From contig JADDOH010008081.1 in NCBI GenBank assembly GCA_016648135.1, forward strand, positions 1 to 64,000: a stretch of 64,000 bases of DNA, in the 5' to 3' direction. Both the position numbers and the translations under genes were made by a program. Shown in pieces: positions 42,181-54,000 of this stretch. Each line of letters begins with the position of its first letter. The first letter of the stretch is position 1. The notes under the pieces were generated by a model. That model worked only from the letters and a program-made list of their open reading frames with translations. It searched no databases and was not told where the DNA came from. The DNA is from Agrypnia vestita. Taxonomy: Eukaryota > Arthropoda > Insecta > Trichoptera > Phryganeidae.

Positions 42181-43094
42181 AATATTTAAGGTGAGGCTAT
42201 TATGCCGTTCATGAAAATAATACATTAGATACGATTAATAATAATAATGTATTCGTATAATGGACACTCACTAAACAGTGCTAAAGCTCCGTTTTAGCGT
42301 TTGAAATGGACCATGTAGGCGGTTTTTAAGAATAAGTTGAAATAATAGGGCCGGATTTAGACTTGAAAAGGCTCTAAGCTTTTTGAAATACGGAGGCCTT
42401 TATAAATCCAGATAATGTTAAATATGAACCTAGACCTAGAGGGTTAAACTGAAATACAACTAAGAAGTATATAGATGGTGAAATAATTTATATTTAACTT
42501 AAAATCATTTTTATTCATAAAAAACTAAAAATGCATATAAAAAAAAATAAACAAAAGTTATTTTAAAAGACACAATTTACAAAGGCTTATTATCTATCTT
42601 ATAAACATGTTATTAGAATTAAGGAATTATATTACTAATTTTTTTTCTTGCCTTTGCAAGAACAAAGTCACTGATGTACATTATCGTAAGATGAACTTCG
42701 TAGCTTGTCACTTTCTATGCACACGAGAAAATACAGACTCATGAGAACATAATTAATCTCCGTTGTTCTAAATTTATTTTTTATTTTTTTATTGGGAAGA
42801 AATCTTACTAATTTCTAGTTAATTTTTTTTGAAATAGAGATGCAATCATCTGAAATATTGAAATGAAATAGAGATGTGTCACATTAATATATGTACAATT
42901 TTCAAACTAAGATAAAATCCTGTGCTATGAAAATAGGACTCACATGCTGGTGTCCTGGAATGGTGTAAAAGTGAAAACCTACAAATGGCTTTTATGTTTA
43001 CCATTCCTTATATTTACTTAATTAGTTGGTTTTCCAAAAAAATAAAAATAATAATTGGGATACTAGGTTCTTACATTTTAGTGAAAGTGAATAT
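42181..43094. other. AT-rich spacer
   Basis: No firm repeat or coding match. Confidence 0.4.
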
Positions 43095-43645
43095 TGTCAC
43101 AGGACGTGGCTTTGGGAGACAAATGAAAGCACTATAAATTTAATTTAGTTTAATTTAGTACCAACGAAAGTCCTGGATACGGGTTAATTTTTAGCACTCT
43201 TCTTAATTTTGTAGTCGCCAAATGTCGTCCAAATATTTATTATTAAACTGTTACTTGATTCGCACTAATTAACGCCATTTCTAGTCCTTAGATCACTTCT
43301 GAAAAACACTGTTTGCTATTCGCCCGTAGAAACAATTCGCCCAGGTCTCCTCTTTATAATTCACTTTTTACTTAAAATCGCGTGCTGTATTCACGCTGGT
43401 TCACTGTTCACTCGGAGATGTCGCTTTGTTAATTTTCACAAACTGAATTCTCGAGCCCGCGTCGTTTGACTCCTTATATACCTTAATTCCGCCGACTGAT
43501 TTTTTTCCAGAGATTTCTAGTTTCTTCTGTCTTTCAATTTACTTCGCGATCGAATGTTATAGAAAGAGATAACACAATTGTGATCTCGTGGTGCCGCGTT
43601 AAAAATAAAAATTTATTTAGCACTTATGTATTCAGCCTCCTAACA
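43095..43645 (-). mobile_element. LTR-like block (probable solo LTR, Ty3/Gypsy style)
   Basis: In minus sense it begins TGTTAGGAGGCTG and ends CCACGTCCTGTGACA (TGT...ACA). Inside are GGTATATAAGGAG (TATA box), CAGTTTGTGAAAATTAACAA (initiator plus leader-like sequence), and GTGCTTTCATTTGTCTCCCA near the 3' end. The layout and the shared 3' phrase with 21000-21403 argue for an LTR. No internal region flanks it and the target duplication is unclear. Confidence 0.5.
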
Positions 43646-43689
43646 ATAATATGCGGCTTATTATTTAACAGTTTGAATTGATTGTCACC

Positions 43690-44090
43690 CAAATATATAT
43701 CTTACTAATTAACCATAACTAACCATCATCCAAAAACACTATGGGACGCTTTTCTTTTCCATTACACCACTTTCGTCCCATCCGCCTTCATATGTACAAT
43801 TTTCTCAGGCGCGCTCATCAGTTCATGAAGCTTTTACAAGCCCGTCTTCCAATATTTTATTTATCTGTTCACGCTAGGACGCCTACTTTTCATGTTGCCT
43901 TCAACGATCGTGCCATATAGTTTCTTTACCATACTATCCTCGCTCGCACGTTCCACATGTCCAAACCATTCCAGCATTCATTCTCTATGCTATCGATTAT
44001 GCTACAGATTTTCGCATCTAAATTGTTCATTCTTCACTCTATCGTATCGTAGATTTTACATAAGGATACGATTGCCTTAGTACGCGTTGC
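43690..44090 (-). pseudogene. RTE-type family E tail (decayed)
   Basis: In minus sense a degraded IRKNECWNGLDMWNVRARI region, equivalent to the RWFGHVERMNEERM zone, is followed by the KAT-KVGVLA (RGRPRKTW equivalent) part. It ends at AACTAACCATCAT, matching the family's GATGGTTAGTT 3' end. Confidence 0.65.
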
Positions 44091-44329
44091 AGTTTTTCCA
44101 AAATCATGCAACATTTTTTTAAATATTTACTCAATTATTAGACAGGGTCGGAAAATTCGCATAAAAGACACAGAGAAATTTTCTAATCTACCTACCGCTT
44201 TTTTGTGATATTTTTTTAAATGTTTTTCGCTATCATGTAATGTATGTACAAAATATATGAATACAATATTATATATATTTATACAATATTGCACACCTCT
44301 TTATTTTTAAATACAGAGAAAAAAGATAC

Positions 44330-44510
44330 ATACGTTCCACATGATCTACAATACAGTTAGCATTACATTATTCACATTATCGTACATAGACATTCCACAC
44401 ATGAGCCTGAGCGGATGCATTTCACTTTTTTTAAGAATATAAGGCCTCTCTTCCATACATTATTGGCATCGGGACTCCATTATGTACCGTTAGTGTTACT
44501 TCTCTATGTA
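44330..44510 (-). pseudogene. RTE-type family E scrap
   Basis: In minus sense MYGREAL, NASAQAHVWN and CNANCIVDHVER are degenerate equivalents of YGSETW, LNAVEMR and CNA..IV...HVER in other copies. Confidence 0.45.
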
Positions 44511-45159
44511 CGTTACACGTATTTGTAGGATATCTGAAAAATATTACCTTTATTTTATAGCGTTATATCACACCCCTAGTCTTCTAGACGTGTCAATGGC
44601 ATTCCGAGATAATTGGATTCAAAGTTTCACTTCTCAGAAATAAATCAAATAATGTGCTATTTTGCTATAGTTAACTTTTTAATAAAGTGAAATGTGAAAA
44701 GGAAATTTTATTTGTAATAGTTTTTTAAGATATCGAGATTGGAAAAATAAATATTTTCATCAAGAAATTTTAAAATAATTTATCCTGTGCATTATTCGTA
44801 TACATACACAAACATATAACAAGACAAAATTTATTTTTTCCAAAACATAAAACAGAAATCCTATAATTTACTCTTCTATTGGGATTAATTAACGGCTTAA
44901 AGTGTAAAAATAGCGGCATGGCGTATGAATAATATTTAGTATATTCTGAAATTCATATATCATACAAGACTATGTCAACTCAAAATAGAATTGTCTCTAA
45001 ATAAATATCTCATATTACAAATTACCAAAAAATCGAGATTGAATTTTCTGTCATCGAAATTTTGTACAACTCTTTATTGTGATACTTTAAACAGCATAGT
45101 TAATAATGCTTTTAATTATTAACTCAAAAATGGAAATTTTCTTCTTGTCCTAGCCTTAG
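44511..45159. other. AT-rich spacer
   Basis: Nothing recognised. Confidence 0.4.
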
Positions 45160-45790
45160 ACTAGGGGGTGCGACATATTCTAAATCAAAACGTAGTTGAC
45201 CAAAAAATTTACTCCTCATATAATCGTTATCGGTATGGCCATTCATCCCAGGTTGTCACATGTCGCTTCATGCCCCGTGCCAACATAATCCCCCTTAATT
45301 TGTAGAGTCAGTCTGCCGTGTAAGCATTGATTTGCAATTCTGGCGAGTGCACGTGGAGCGGTCCGCCGGAGACAATGTCAGGACGGGTATTGACGTCGTG
45401 GGTTGCCAAGGAGATCATCAGATACTGTCTGCACTTCGCACTCTGCACGGCGAGAATCATTAGGGGTCCGTCATTCCAGGTCCGTTTTCGCAGCAGGTAA
45501 CGCAAGCGCTTTGATATTTTCAAAAAATTGCTTTCCTTTATCCTATAGTTTGAAATACTAAGAATAATTTGAGTCATTGCTCAATCAAAATTTGCAAAAT
45601 TATAGCAATTTGAATCTTGCGTGGTAGGTCCCCAATGCCGCTCCCTAGTCAGTACCGATGACCTTGCGATTACGAAAGATTGAAAAGATATCACTTCGAA
45701 TCTACGAATTGGACCTTTTTCGATGTAACGGGAATTTTAAGGCATGAGCACGTTTAGAGCCGATAACCCGTAGTAGCTGAACCTGAATAG
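45160..45790 (-). other. GC-richer region with an 89-codon minus frame
   Basis: The minus frame 45308-45577 reads KISKRLRYLLRKRTWNDGPL and MILAVQSAKCRQYLMISLAT, then HDVNTRPDIVSGGPLHVHSP. No family was recognised. It could be an exon, a retroelement scrap or a conserved noncoding block. The flanks (45160-45300 and 45600-45780) are unique. Confidence 0.25.
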
Positions 45791-45796
45791 TAGCTA

Positions 45797-45910
45797 AAGC
45801 CCGGTCGCAAGGGCACAGCGAGCGTGACAGCAACATATTTGTGCGCGAGTGACAAGGATATGTAGCGTAGGGTCAATGTACGAAATTCTCTCTACTCAGC
45901 GACCGGGCTT
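45797..45910. mobile_element. 114-bp MITE with 12-bp TIRs and TA duplication
   Basis: AAGCCCGGTCGC at 45797-45808 is perfectly inverted at 45899-45910, with TA on both sides (45795-45796 and 45911-45912). Its size and TA target fit a Tc1/mariner-type or similar MITE. No coding. Confidence 0.88.
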
Positions 45911-46182
45911 TACCTGTTCTGTATCTATGAAATTCATTTTCGAATTCTGTTAACCTCAAAACTCAAACGTCACTTTTTATAATAATACAAACCGTTGGAT
46001 ATCTACGGCATGAACAATATTGAATGTTAATGTTTAAATATATTTTTTGAATATTTGAACTAATCTTGTCAAATTGATGAATACGTATTACTGTCAAATT
46101 TTGAAAGACCGATTATTACTCAGAAAGTTGGTCAGATATTGACTTCAAAACAGGTAAAACTATATAAAAACGTGTAAAATGA

Positions 46183-46515
46183 GACGCTCTCACCGAAGAA
46201 TGGTTGAGATTAAAGAACCTGGAAAAAATATATCGCTCCAGATATCCTGAGGTAAATTACAGCAAGCAGGCTTCAGTGGACATGACGACAGATGAGCGAG
46301 ACCAAACGAGTCCCGTATCACGTACAAACCACTCGTGCATAAACCAAAAGTATCAAGAGGAAGATTTTAACGGATACGGGTAAATGGATAGTGTCGAGAT
46401 GGTCCTACAAAATATAGGGGAGTCCCCGGAAAACTGGATTACAAAGGTGATATCTAAAAATAAATTGCGCTCTATTGGGACAGTGGTTATGGATATCCGA
46501 GTTAAATATGGTTTA
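46183..46515 (+). other. Unassigned coding-like frame with one stop
   Basis: After a TGA at 46180, a plus frame reads DALTEEWLRLKNLEKIYRSR and YPEVNYSKQASVDMTTDERD, reaches TAA at 46381, and continues in the same frame with MDSVEMVLQNIGESPENWIT and KVISKNKLRSIGTVVMDIRV. It then runs into an antisense LINE tail. Charged, balanced composition over about 110 codons looks like a decayed coding sequence of unknown origin (possibly a retroelement ORF1). Confidence 0.35.
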
Positions 46516-47380
46516 AATAATTCTTTCTGTGCCTTGCCAGGTCTCCCCAATGTTGGCGATCACTTGTGCGAAAATATCTTTGTCCTACTCTGCCTGGAAA
46601 AAATTCTCAACCTGCTTAATTCTGGTCCACTCCCTGATGTTGCGCAGCCAGGACTTTTTCCTTCTCTCAACTTCCTTTTATCTTGCCCCCGAGTATTAGT
46701 CGAAGGAGGTGATATTTTTCCCCGCGTAGTACTTGACCCAAATAAGAATTATTCTTCACTTTAACATTCGACTCCCAGAGTTCTGAAATGGAGACCTTGG
46801 GAAAATAAAAGAGGCATCGGAAGACCTCAAAAGAGATGGGCCGATGATATTGTCGCTGTGGGGGGAAAGAAATGGCTACAATTAGCCAACAACAGGGAAG
46901 AATGGAAAAATAAGGAAGAGGCCTATATCCAGCAGTGGAAAGACGAAGGCTGATGAAGAAGAAGAACATTCGACAGTAACTCTCTGTTGGCTCCAGCTAT
47001 CTGAGCACCTCCGTGTTGCTAACCAATATCGGTCGGTCCACGAATATGTATAATATATTCGAATATACGTACCTATACGAAGTATTGTCCGGTGTATCCA
47101 CATTTCGAATGCTTCCAACCGATTCATAACATTAACTTTCAAAGTCCATGTTTCACTGCCACTTGCTGCCGAAGTTTCAGGATAAGGTTATCATCACATA
47201 AGAAGGACCTCATTTTATTAAACACAGCGCGTGCTATCACTATTCTGCATCTTAATTCAGTATGTTTCAGTAAGTAATTCAGTAAGTGTTCGTGTTATGA
47301 CGCTGCCGAGGTATTTAGACTGGTCAACCATTTCAACATTCATTACACTCAACTGCAGGGATTAACCAGAATAGCCGAGA
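46516..47380 (-). pseudogene. LINE family G fragment, interrupted by an insertion
   Basis: In minus sense it reads RAVFNKMRSFLCDDNLILKL, KVNVMNRLEAFEMWIHRTIL and WTDR (46980-47300). After the inserted segment come NSYLGQVLRGEKYHLLRLIL, GGKIKG and WGDLARHR (46520-46762). This is a post-RT tail of an RTE/CR1-like LINE. Removing the 46773-46964 insert rejoins the two halves in order. Confidence 0.8.
46773..46964 (+). mobile_element. 5'-truncated LINE family D insertion with 10-bp TSD
   Basis: It encodes SRVLKWRPWENKRGIGRPQK, RWADDIVAVGGKKWLQLANN and EEAYIQQWKDEG with a stop, then a GAAGAAGAA-type tail. AACATTCGAC flanks it at 46763-46772 and 46965-46974. Only the last 192 bp of the element were inserted. 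Confidence 0.92.
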
Positions 47381-47532
47381 CATCCACGTGGTCACGAAAT
47401 AATAAAACAATGCATTAAAAAAAAATTAGCGGAGATGCACTGTTTGATGCACTGTTTTTAATTATTTAAAAAATGTATACACCTTTCAACAAAAGAAAAA
47501 CCTTTTATATTGTGGTGATTTGAAATTTATAC

Positions 47533-48055
47533 ATGGTGTACCAGAGCGAGCAGCAGAAACTTAGCAGGTTGATTCCTTACTATGTTATGAGTCTAAAATG
47601 TTCAAGCAACCATGACCTGATATCAATAGTTATGGAGATATGCAATATCAAAGTTTTCATTTTTTTCAATGTTTCTTAATTGTTTTTTGTAAAAAGTTGA
47701 ACAATCATCACAGTAACTTATGTCGATTATGAAAAATTTATTCGCTTTAATACAAGTCGAATAAAATGATAAAAACCTTGCAAAAATTGAAAAAAAGTAT
47801 TTTTTACAAGGTTTTTATCATTTTATTTAAATTGTATTGAAGTAAATGAATCTTTCATAATCGATGTAAGTTACTGTAATGATAGTTTAAATTTTTGCAA
47901 AAAATAAGTCAGAAATATTGAAAAAAATGCAAAACTTAGATATTGCATATCTCCATAACTATTGATTTTATGTCATAGTTGCTTGAACATTTTAGACTCA
48001 TAACGTAGTCAGAAATCTACCGGTCAAGTTTTTGCTGCTAGCTCTGGTACACCCT
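47533..48055. mobile_element. Long fold-back element, about 520 bp
   Basis: Almost the whole segment is an inverted repeat: about 260-bp arms meeting near 47795. The ends are GGTGTACCAGAGC and GCTCTGGTACACC. Arms share ATGAGTCTAAAATGTTCAAG and ATAGTTATGGAGATATGCAA. The AATTTATTCGCTTTAATACA phrase (about 47737) also occurs at 60120. No coding. Divergence between arms suggests an older element. Confidence 0.85.
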
Positions 48056-48500
48056 TATATATACTGATACCGGGGATGAATTTAAGTAACATTTTACTTT
48101 TACATTTACAAAGAGTGCTCAAAACAGTTAACACGAGTATCCAGATGCTTTTTATCACTGCTGGAATATCGTTACCCAAGTTATCCAGTTAAACTGATGC
48201 GGTTTTTTATGACACAATAACATTAAGGGTACTCCGTTGATAAAAGTCCAGAAGTTAAATCAGGAGATTGTGGAAGAAGCTCAAGTTTCGTGGTGTGGCA
48301 CTGAAACGTCTTACGAATGCCGTAAAAACGAATATAAAGAGGTAACTTAGGAAGCATTCGTAAGCCACGTGGTTTGATGAAGGGGAGGAAAGGATTAGGC
48401 AGAATGCTATGCCGGGCTATGTGAGGGCAGGGGGTCAGATTCGTGACACGTAATTCTCCATTTATTTTATTTGTCACAGACAAAACTATAACGAATATGT
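48056..48500. other. Unassigned region with an 86-codon minus frame
   Basis: The minus frame 48223-48483 reads PCPHIARHSILPNPFLPFIK and LPLYIRFYGIRKTFQCHTTK. No family was recognised. In the plus sense a degenerate frame with CGRSSSFVVWH hints at a transposon relic. Confidence 0.25.
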
Positions 48501-50099
48501 GACAACATATGGATATTTATTTCCATAATTAGATGAATACTTTTATATTTTAGGTGCGCTATATATTCAAATTGTCTTGTAGAGCTAGTCGATGTATCGC
48601 GCCAGCCCAGAATCAATTTACTACAAACATTTTGAGTTGGAGTAAACTTTTGTACATTTACAAGTATTCTAGTGCTCGTTATTTTGTGTTATTTCAACTA
48701 CAAAGAATAGTTTGATGTGAAATGACGTTGTGCAATAAACTTTGCAAGTCTTATCAGAAAAGATTTTCCAGCAAGTTTCCAAAAAATTAGATATGAAAAT
48801 ATTTTATATAGAATAAAAAAACTTTCATCATGGCACTGCAGCAAAAAAAAAACGGTTCAACTCTTATAAGTTTTTTATGCGGCAGGTATGATTGATTATA
48901 TTTCATTACTTTAAAGAATAACGATTAAGATATTTTAGATTCTCAGCTTTTTCTAATGAGAACTTTATTGTTTTTTATTGGTAATATTTATTTATGTATT
49001 TTTTTTTTCATTTTAATATAAATTTTTTTGCAGCCCTGTGTTTTAAAACGAGTAGCAGTAATTTTCATTTTTTACCCGTTAATTTTAAAGTTTTGGTAAA
49101 AGAAAACAGCACAAAATATCTTCTGAAAGTAATGAAAAAAGTAACTAAGTAAGTACATGCCACATTCCTCCAAAAGGCTCGAGAACAGGACAAATCCAAA
49201 AGATAGTCAAAAAAAAAAATAGACCACAAGCCAGACAGATAATCGAACAAAAGTAATATTTTTTATCCGAAATCAATTGGCCGAAAGGGATCGAGCAAGA
49301 GAGAAATAACAGAGGCACCATTTCTTGGGCCATTTGTTTTGAAAATGGAAATTTATCTTTATATATTATTTGCATAAAAAGAAAAATATTATATAAGAAT
49401 CAATAAAAGAATGGAATCAGTTTGTTGCAAACAATTTTATCTGTATATTTAAAAAAATCTAGGAAATGAATCATTTCCTTTTGAATAAATCAATCACACG
49501 AAGTGTTATATTTTGGATAGAAAGTGATTGGTATCCAAGTGATAATTAAAATGGATGGAAAACATAAACTTTGTTACCTCTACTTGGGTTTAATTACATT
49601 TTATATTTTACTGTTCGAGTTTTGACAGTATCAGAATCTCTCATTGTCAGTTGAAATATTAAACTACAATCAAATATAGAAAGAAAAGTTACGTGGATTA
49701 GATGGAAATACAAATAATTAATTATAATTTATAGAAATAAACTTTGTTTACACCACTTTTTTTAACTTTGTTTACACCACTTTTTTCTCAGTATTTAATA
49801 AATTATTATTATTTTTTTTACATGTTTAAAAAAAAGAAATTAATTAGATACTGAGAAGATGCCTTTGGTACTAGTGTAAACTAGTGTAAACATGGTTAGA
49901 AGGAATAATAATAATTAATAATTTCTATAATGTTAACGCCAAATCCATCATTTCATTTCAATTTACATATAATTATGGTATTGAAGACTGACTATTAATT
50001 AATGCACGTGTAAAAAAAAATCACGTAAAAAAAAATATATTTTAAAAGCTCCGCTAAAATTTCAGATGCAAATAACCAGCAGCTTTGGCGCTATTAATG
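48501..50099. other. AT-rich spacer with truncated P-family tail
   Basis: 49728-49790 repeats the P-family tail (AATTTATAGAAATAAACTTT, then GTTTACACCACTTTTTT, given twice). The rest is A/T-rich without features. Confidence 0.5.
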
Positions 50100-50380
50100 G
50101 TCAAAATATGAAGCTAATGTAACCATGGCTATAATGAACACGCACAGGTGCCTGCCTCCCTTTAATCAATCACCCTTTGAGCGGAGTTAATACCTCGTGT
50201 AATCCACGCGACCAATTTTAATCCCTTCAGTCACTTCATGTGATCTCTCGAATAATTGCTAGCTGGGGGTTGCTACATTTTATCAAATGAGAGCACACAC
50301 AGATGCATACGTATATGCAATATACAGGTGTGTGTCGGTAGAGGGTGCTCTTGCAAAGGAGGCCGAATCGTTTTCGTATT
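50100..50380. promoter_or_regulatory. Candidate enhancer: Exd-Hox plus TCF sites
   Basis: TAATCAATCA (50163-50172) is the reverse complement of TGATTGATTA, an exact Extradenticle/Pbx-Hox composite consensus. CCTTTGA (50174-50180) is a TCF core immediately beside it. The surrounding 280 bp is unique and noncoding. Strong motif pairing, but regulatory function is inferred. Confidence 0.4.
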
Positions 50381-51949
50381 AACAAGATAATTTAATTAAA
50401 ATATGGGTGTTTTTTGCACGGATATTTATATTATTAGTCGTATTCCGAAAACAGCAATTGCGAATCAAGCAACTGGGATCTTTAAATTGTTGTCTCAACA
50501 CTTAATAGACGTGAATCAAAATAAAAAAAGAAACGAGATGTAAATGTAGATGTATGTCGGTGTTCGGTGTAAATATATAGAATTTGAGTACGAGGAACGA
50601 GATTAGTATATTTTCACATATCTCTCTCAAATTAAATACCTTTATTTGCGGTGTCCGATGTCTGCAATCCCTGTAGAAAAAGTGATTTCTCCGGTGCCTT
50701 CTTATCTAGGCGGTCTGGTCTGATAGAGCTTCAAACGGATTACAAAGTATCTTTCGCAAACTTATTATTATTTCATATGCACTAATTAATTTTTTCTCCC
50801 ACAGCGTCTTCCTATAAAATTATGGATAAATTATCTTTGTCGCGTTGGACTCGTATATATATTTTGACGTTTGACGGATAACTGCCATCTTTCACGTCGC
50901 ATTGTCTCCCTTTTTCTCAAGTAGAAAGAGAAAGAAACAAACACTGGCGTATCGTTTAATTCTTTTTTATTCTCGTCTGTTAACAAAGTAACAGATTTTG
51001 CAATAATTGTAATAAATTTAAGATAATCGATTACTTTGTAATATTATTGAATAAAAAAAAAGACATCTCACGGGGCCATTCACTCATAAAAGGCCCACAA
51101 AGTGGAGCAATTTTATTCATTTTTAAAACATCGAAGGTTTGGTAATTTATAAATCAATTATATATTTTATTTTGAGACATTTTAATAAGATATCCGTATT
51201 TAAAATATATGTTACCTAATGAATAAATTTTAAAATGAGATATTTCCCTACAAATCTGTGATGAAAAACGCAAGAAAAGATATGAGAAAAAAAATGTGAA
51301 ATTTGCTCACTCTGCTGGACGATCGCCTTAGTGTTGCGATGACAATCTTAAGATCCCAAAATTGTTATTTTCATAATTTAGTATATTTTATATTTTACAG
51401 AGAGGTAAAATAATATGTTACAAGAAATATCGGTAATTAAAATGAATGGTAATTAAAACTCTTTCAAATGCTCATTACCTGCATTTAACATAATGCGATT
51501 ACCCAATGATGTTGTCTACACTTGGTAAGAATAGGGCGTTGAAAATGGAATACGAATTATGTCCATAAAAATTAATGTCTTGCGTGTTATTTTTACCGTT
51601 ATAATCTATATTTTGTTTATTTTATTTTCTTGTGCTTTTGATTCATTAATTTTAATAATAATATACCTTTTAAACTTGATATTTTTATTATTTTAGGCAA
51701 ACGGTTTAAATCTATAAAAACGTAAAATTTACAAAATTTCAAAGCTCGGTAGAGCCCTCAAGATGACAGACAATTCTGTTTTTTTTTACTTTTTCGCAAT
51801 CTGTGTAAAATTACGCAAATTTTAACACCTCTTTCAATTGTGTAGCTCAAATTTTTTTTTCATACATGGACGGGACACCCTAGGGTAAAGTTAATAATAA
51901 AATAATCACGAAAAAATAAGGGGTTAATTTTTTTTTATTTGGACTATAC
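50381..51949. other. AT-rich spacer
   Basis: Scattered moderate-GC patches (50640-50720, 51300-51350) are unique and noncoding. No repeat or gene was recognised. Confidence 0.4.
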
Positions 51950-52120
51950 CGGTAGTGACGACACGCGCGTTAGAGATGACACGTTACAACTCGCCAGCCT
52001 TCAACAGCCCCCGAAAAATGCAACGGCCGTACATAAGTATAAACACGAACGTCGAACGAAACTCTGGAGCTAAAGAGCATTCCACGTATGACACGCTAGC
52101 AGAGTTAGGTTAGGTATTTT
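51950..52120. promoter_or_regulatory. Small GC-richer island
   Basis: GACGACACGCGCGTTAGAGA through CACGTATGACACGCTAGC, noncoding and unique. TTAGGTTAGG at about 52108 is only two units and is not telomeric. Confidence 0.2.
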
Positions 52121-52310
52121 CCAAAACAGTTATTTCTAAAGCATCTTGAGTCGGTTTTGGATGATTAATTGATATGATATTTTGGCATAGACGAGACAAA
52201 AGTGGGGTCTATACTTTTTTATAGCGCTTGCAAGCCTTTGAGCTAGGGACAACTCGAGGAAGAGCTTGATCTTATCTGTCGTAGGTATCCAGAACAGGGG
52301 AGAAACAGCT

Positions 52311-53122
52311 AGTGATGATCAAAATCGATATTTTAACCGATTACAGAATAACCGTTATTTGAGATTTGTATCTGATTGTATCGATGATTGCCAACTGATT
52401 TTTCGCAATTTTGCGGCAATCACCGGTATAGTGAATGGTACCCACCGCTTACTCAGGACCGCTCTAAGAGCAAAAGCTTACGTATCGGTCCTACTTAATC
52501 GTCTCACGGTGACATTTTTCTCAACTAACAACTACCGGTACACTAGGCAGCAGGGATGCAGTAAGAATAAGTAGCATTACTTTTTCCTATGCATATATTT
52601 GGGAAAGAAATCGAAATAAGAGATATATCTCTTAATATTCCTATCACAATAATTAACATATTCAAAATATTTTGAGTATGTTCAAATCTTTCAGGACAGA
52701 ACTGGATTGTTTATCACAGGGACATCAATAATCAATTAATGTATATTATGGGTGTCTTCTATCATGGGTGAAAATGGCAAACTTTAGATATGTGTAAAGT
52801 GATCACCTAAGCCAACCCTTACGATAGGTCGTAAGTCCTATGGCCACCCATAAAAAATACTTCTATACCTACTCTCCCTTGAAAGAATACAGTTTCGTCT
52901 GTGTGAAACATCTGTAATATACATTAATTAATTAACATATTATTCAGATTTTAATATTTCTTAGTATTCTGCCAGATAAATATTTAATTTTGATTTTTTT
53001 TTCTAAATACGCGTTTAAATAAAAATCATACTTCTTGTTCTCACATCATTTATCAATCATCAGTAAGTTAAGGTTTATTAAATAACCGGTTAAAATAACG
53101 GTTTTGAACGTCACAGAAATGA
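52311..53122. mobile_element. Non-autonomous element with diverged inverted ends
   Basis: The left end GTGATGATCAAAATCGATAT, TTTAACCG and the reverse complement of the right end (GTGACGTTCAAAACCGTTAT, TTTAACCGG) align over about 40 bp. The interior includes a 102-codon plus frame (52266-52574) without features and a nested TTAA-type MITE. hAT-like by end sequence, but no clean target duplication was seen. Confidence 0.4.
52740..52923 (+). mobile_element. 184-bp MITE with TTAA duplications
   Basis: The ends TGTATATTA (52740) and its inverse (to 52923) lie between TTAA at 52736-52739 and 52924-52927. The interior shares TCTATCATGGGTG, AAGTGATCACCTAAG and CAGTTTCGTCTGTGTGAAAC with copies at 1-240 and 23250-23470. 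The 75 bp on its left (TTTTGAGTATG, then GACAGAACTGGATTG) is the same flank as in the fold-back at 23693. Confidence 0.85.
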
Positions 53123-53525
53123 CGCATTGTAGATGTAGACGCATCAATGGTGAAAAATGCTGTATTTCCAAAATATAATAGAAATGAATGATATAAATTT
53201 TATACATTTATGATTTTTTCATTTCAACATATTCTCGAAAATGTAACGATGTATATTGAGGATTCAATGCTATGTAAATGATTTGTGAGTGTTTGTTATT
53301 TTATTATATTTTATTTTAATGAGAGATAATTACATGACAAACAATACGTTATTATTTCAGACTCAGCCCACTATACCAATTACAAGTGTCTTCGGTATTC
53401 TCTAGCAAAATGCATATATTTAATGTATCAACACAGGGCGATCACGTAAAAATATATGAATAAAGCATTGATATTACGTGTTCAGTTTATCGTCAAGAAA
53501 ATGTTGTGTAAAAGTGACTTTTTAA
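53123..53525. other. AT-rich spacer
   Basis: Nothing recognised. Confidence 0.35.
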
Positions 53526-54000
53526 ATGATTATGGGGTATCTGCAAGAATACCAGAATCTCAGAAGCATTATTAGAATTCAACATGCAAATTTATGTCAG
53601 ATAAAGAAAGATATTAGGAATGAATTTAATGCTGATCTTAGCATAATTATTGATGAATGTAAAGTTGATCTTAGCATAATAAATATAATTAAAAAAGGGT
53701 CGCTCAGATGGTTTGAGCTTGTTGAGCGAATGAACAAGGAAATAATGGTAAGAAATATAAACATATATATAATGCAAGTGTTGATGGCGCCAGAAAGACA
53801 AGGCGACCGCGGAAGACGTGTCATGACCAGATTAACCAGATACTGGAAGATGATCCCGTTAGAAGCCTCAGCAACCGGCGAGCTTGCAAGCGAAGTTGTA
53901 TGAATGTGGATGAGACGAGAGTTTTATATCATGACGGAAGAGTGTGGCGCTCTATCTTCTCTGCCTACCCCTACGAAGAAAAACCGTGATGGTGAGTAAG
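53526..54000 (+). pseudogene. RTE-type family E tail
   Basis: The plus strand reads KDIRNEFNADLSIII (with an internal partial duplication), KKGSLRWFELVERMNKEIMV, then shifts frame through the KTWHDQIN equivalent (TRLTRYWKMIPLE) and ends GGTGAGTAAGTAAG, a decayed TTAG-type tail. Confidence 0.78.

Noticed and set aside
41838..42194. 100-114 codon frames on both strands as genes
   Set aside because: Opposing open frames in a CpG-rich island are expected by composition, and neither shows a domain.
46384..46764. 126-codon plus frame as a single gene
   Set aside because: Its second half is the antisense of a LINE tail that reads convincingly on the minus strand; only the first part remains unexplained.
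52100..52115. Insect telomeric TTAGG repeat
   Set aside because: Only two units (TTAGGTTAGG) in unique sequence.
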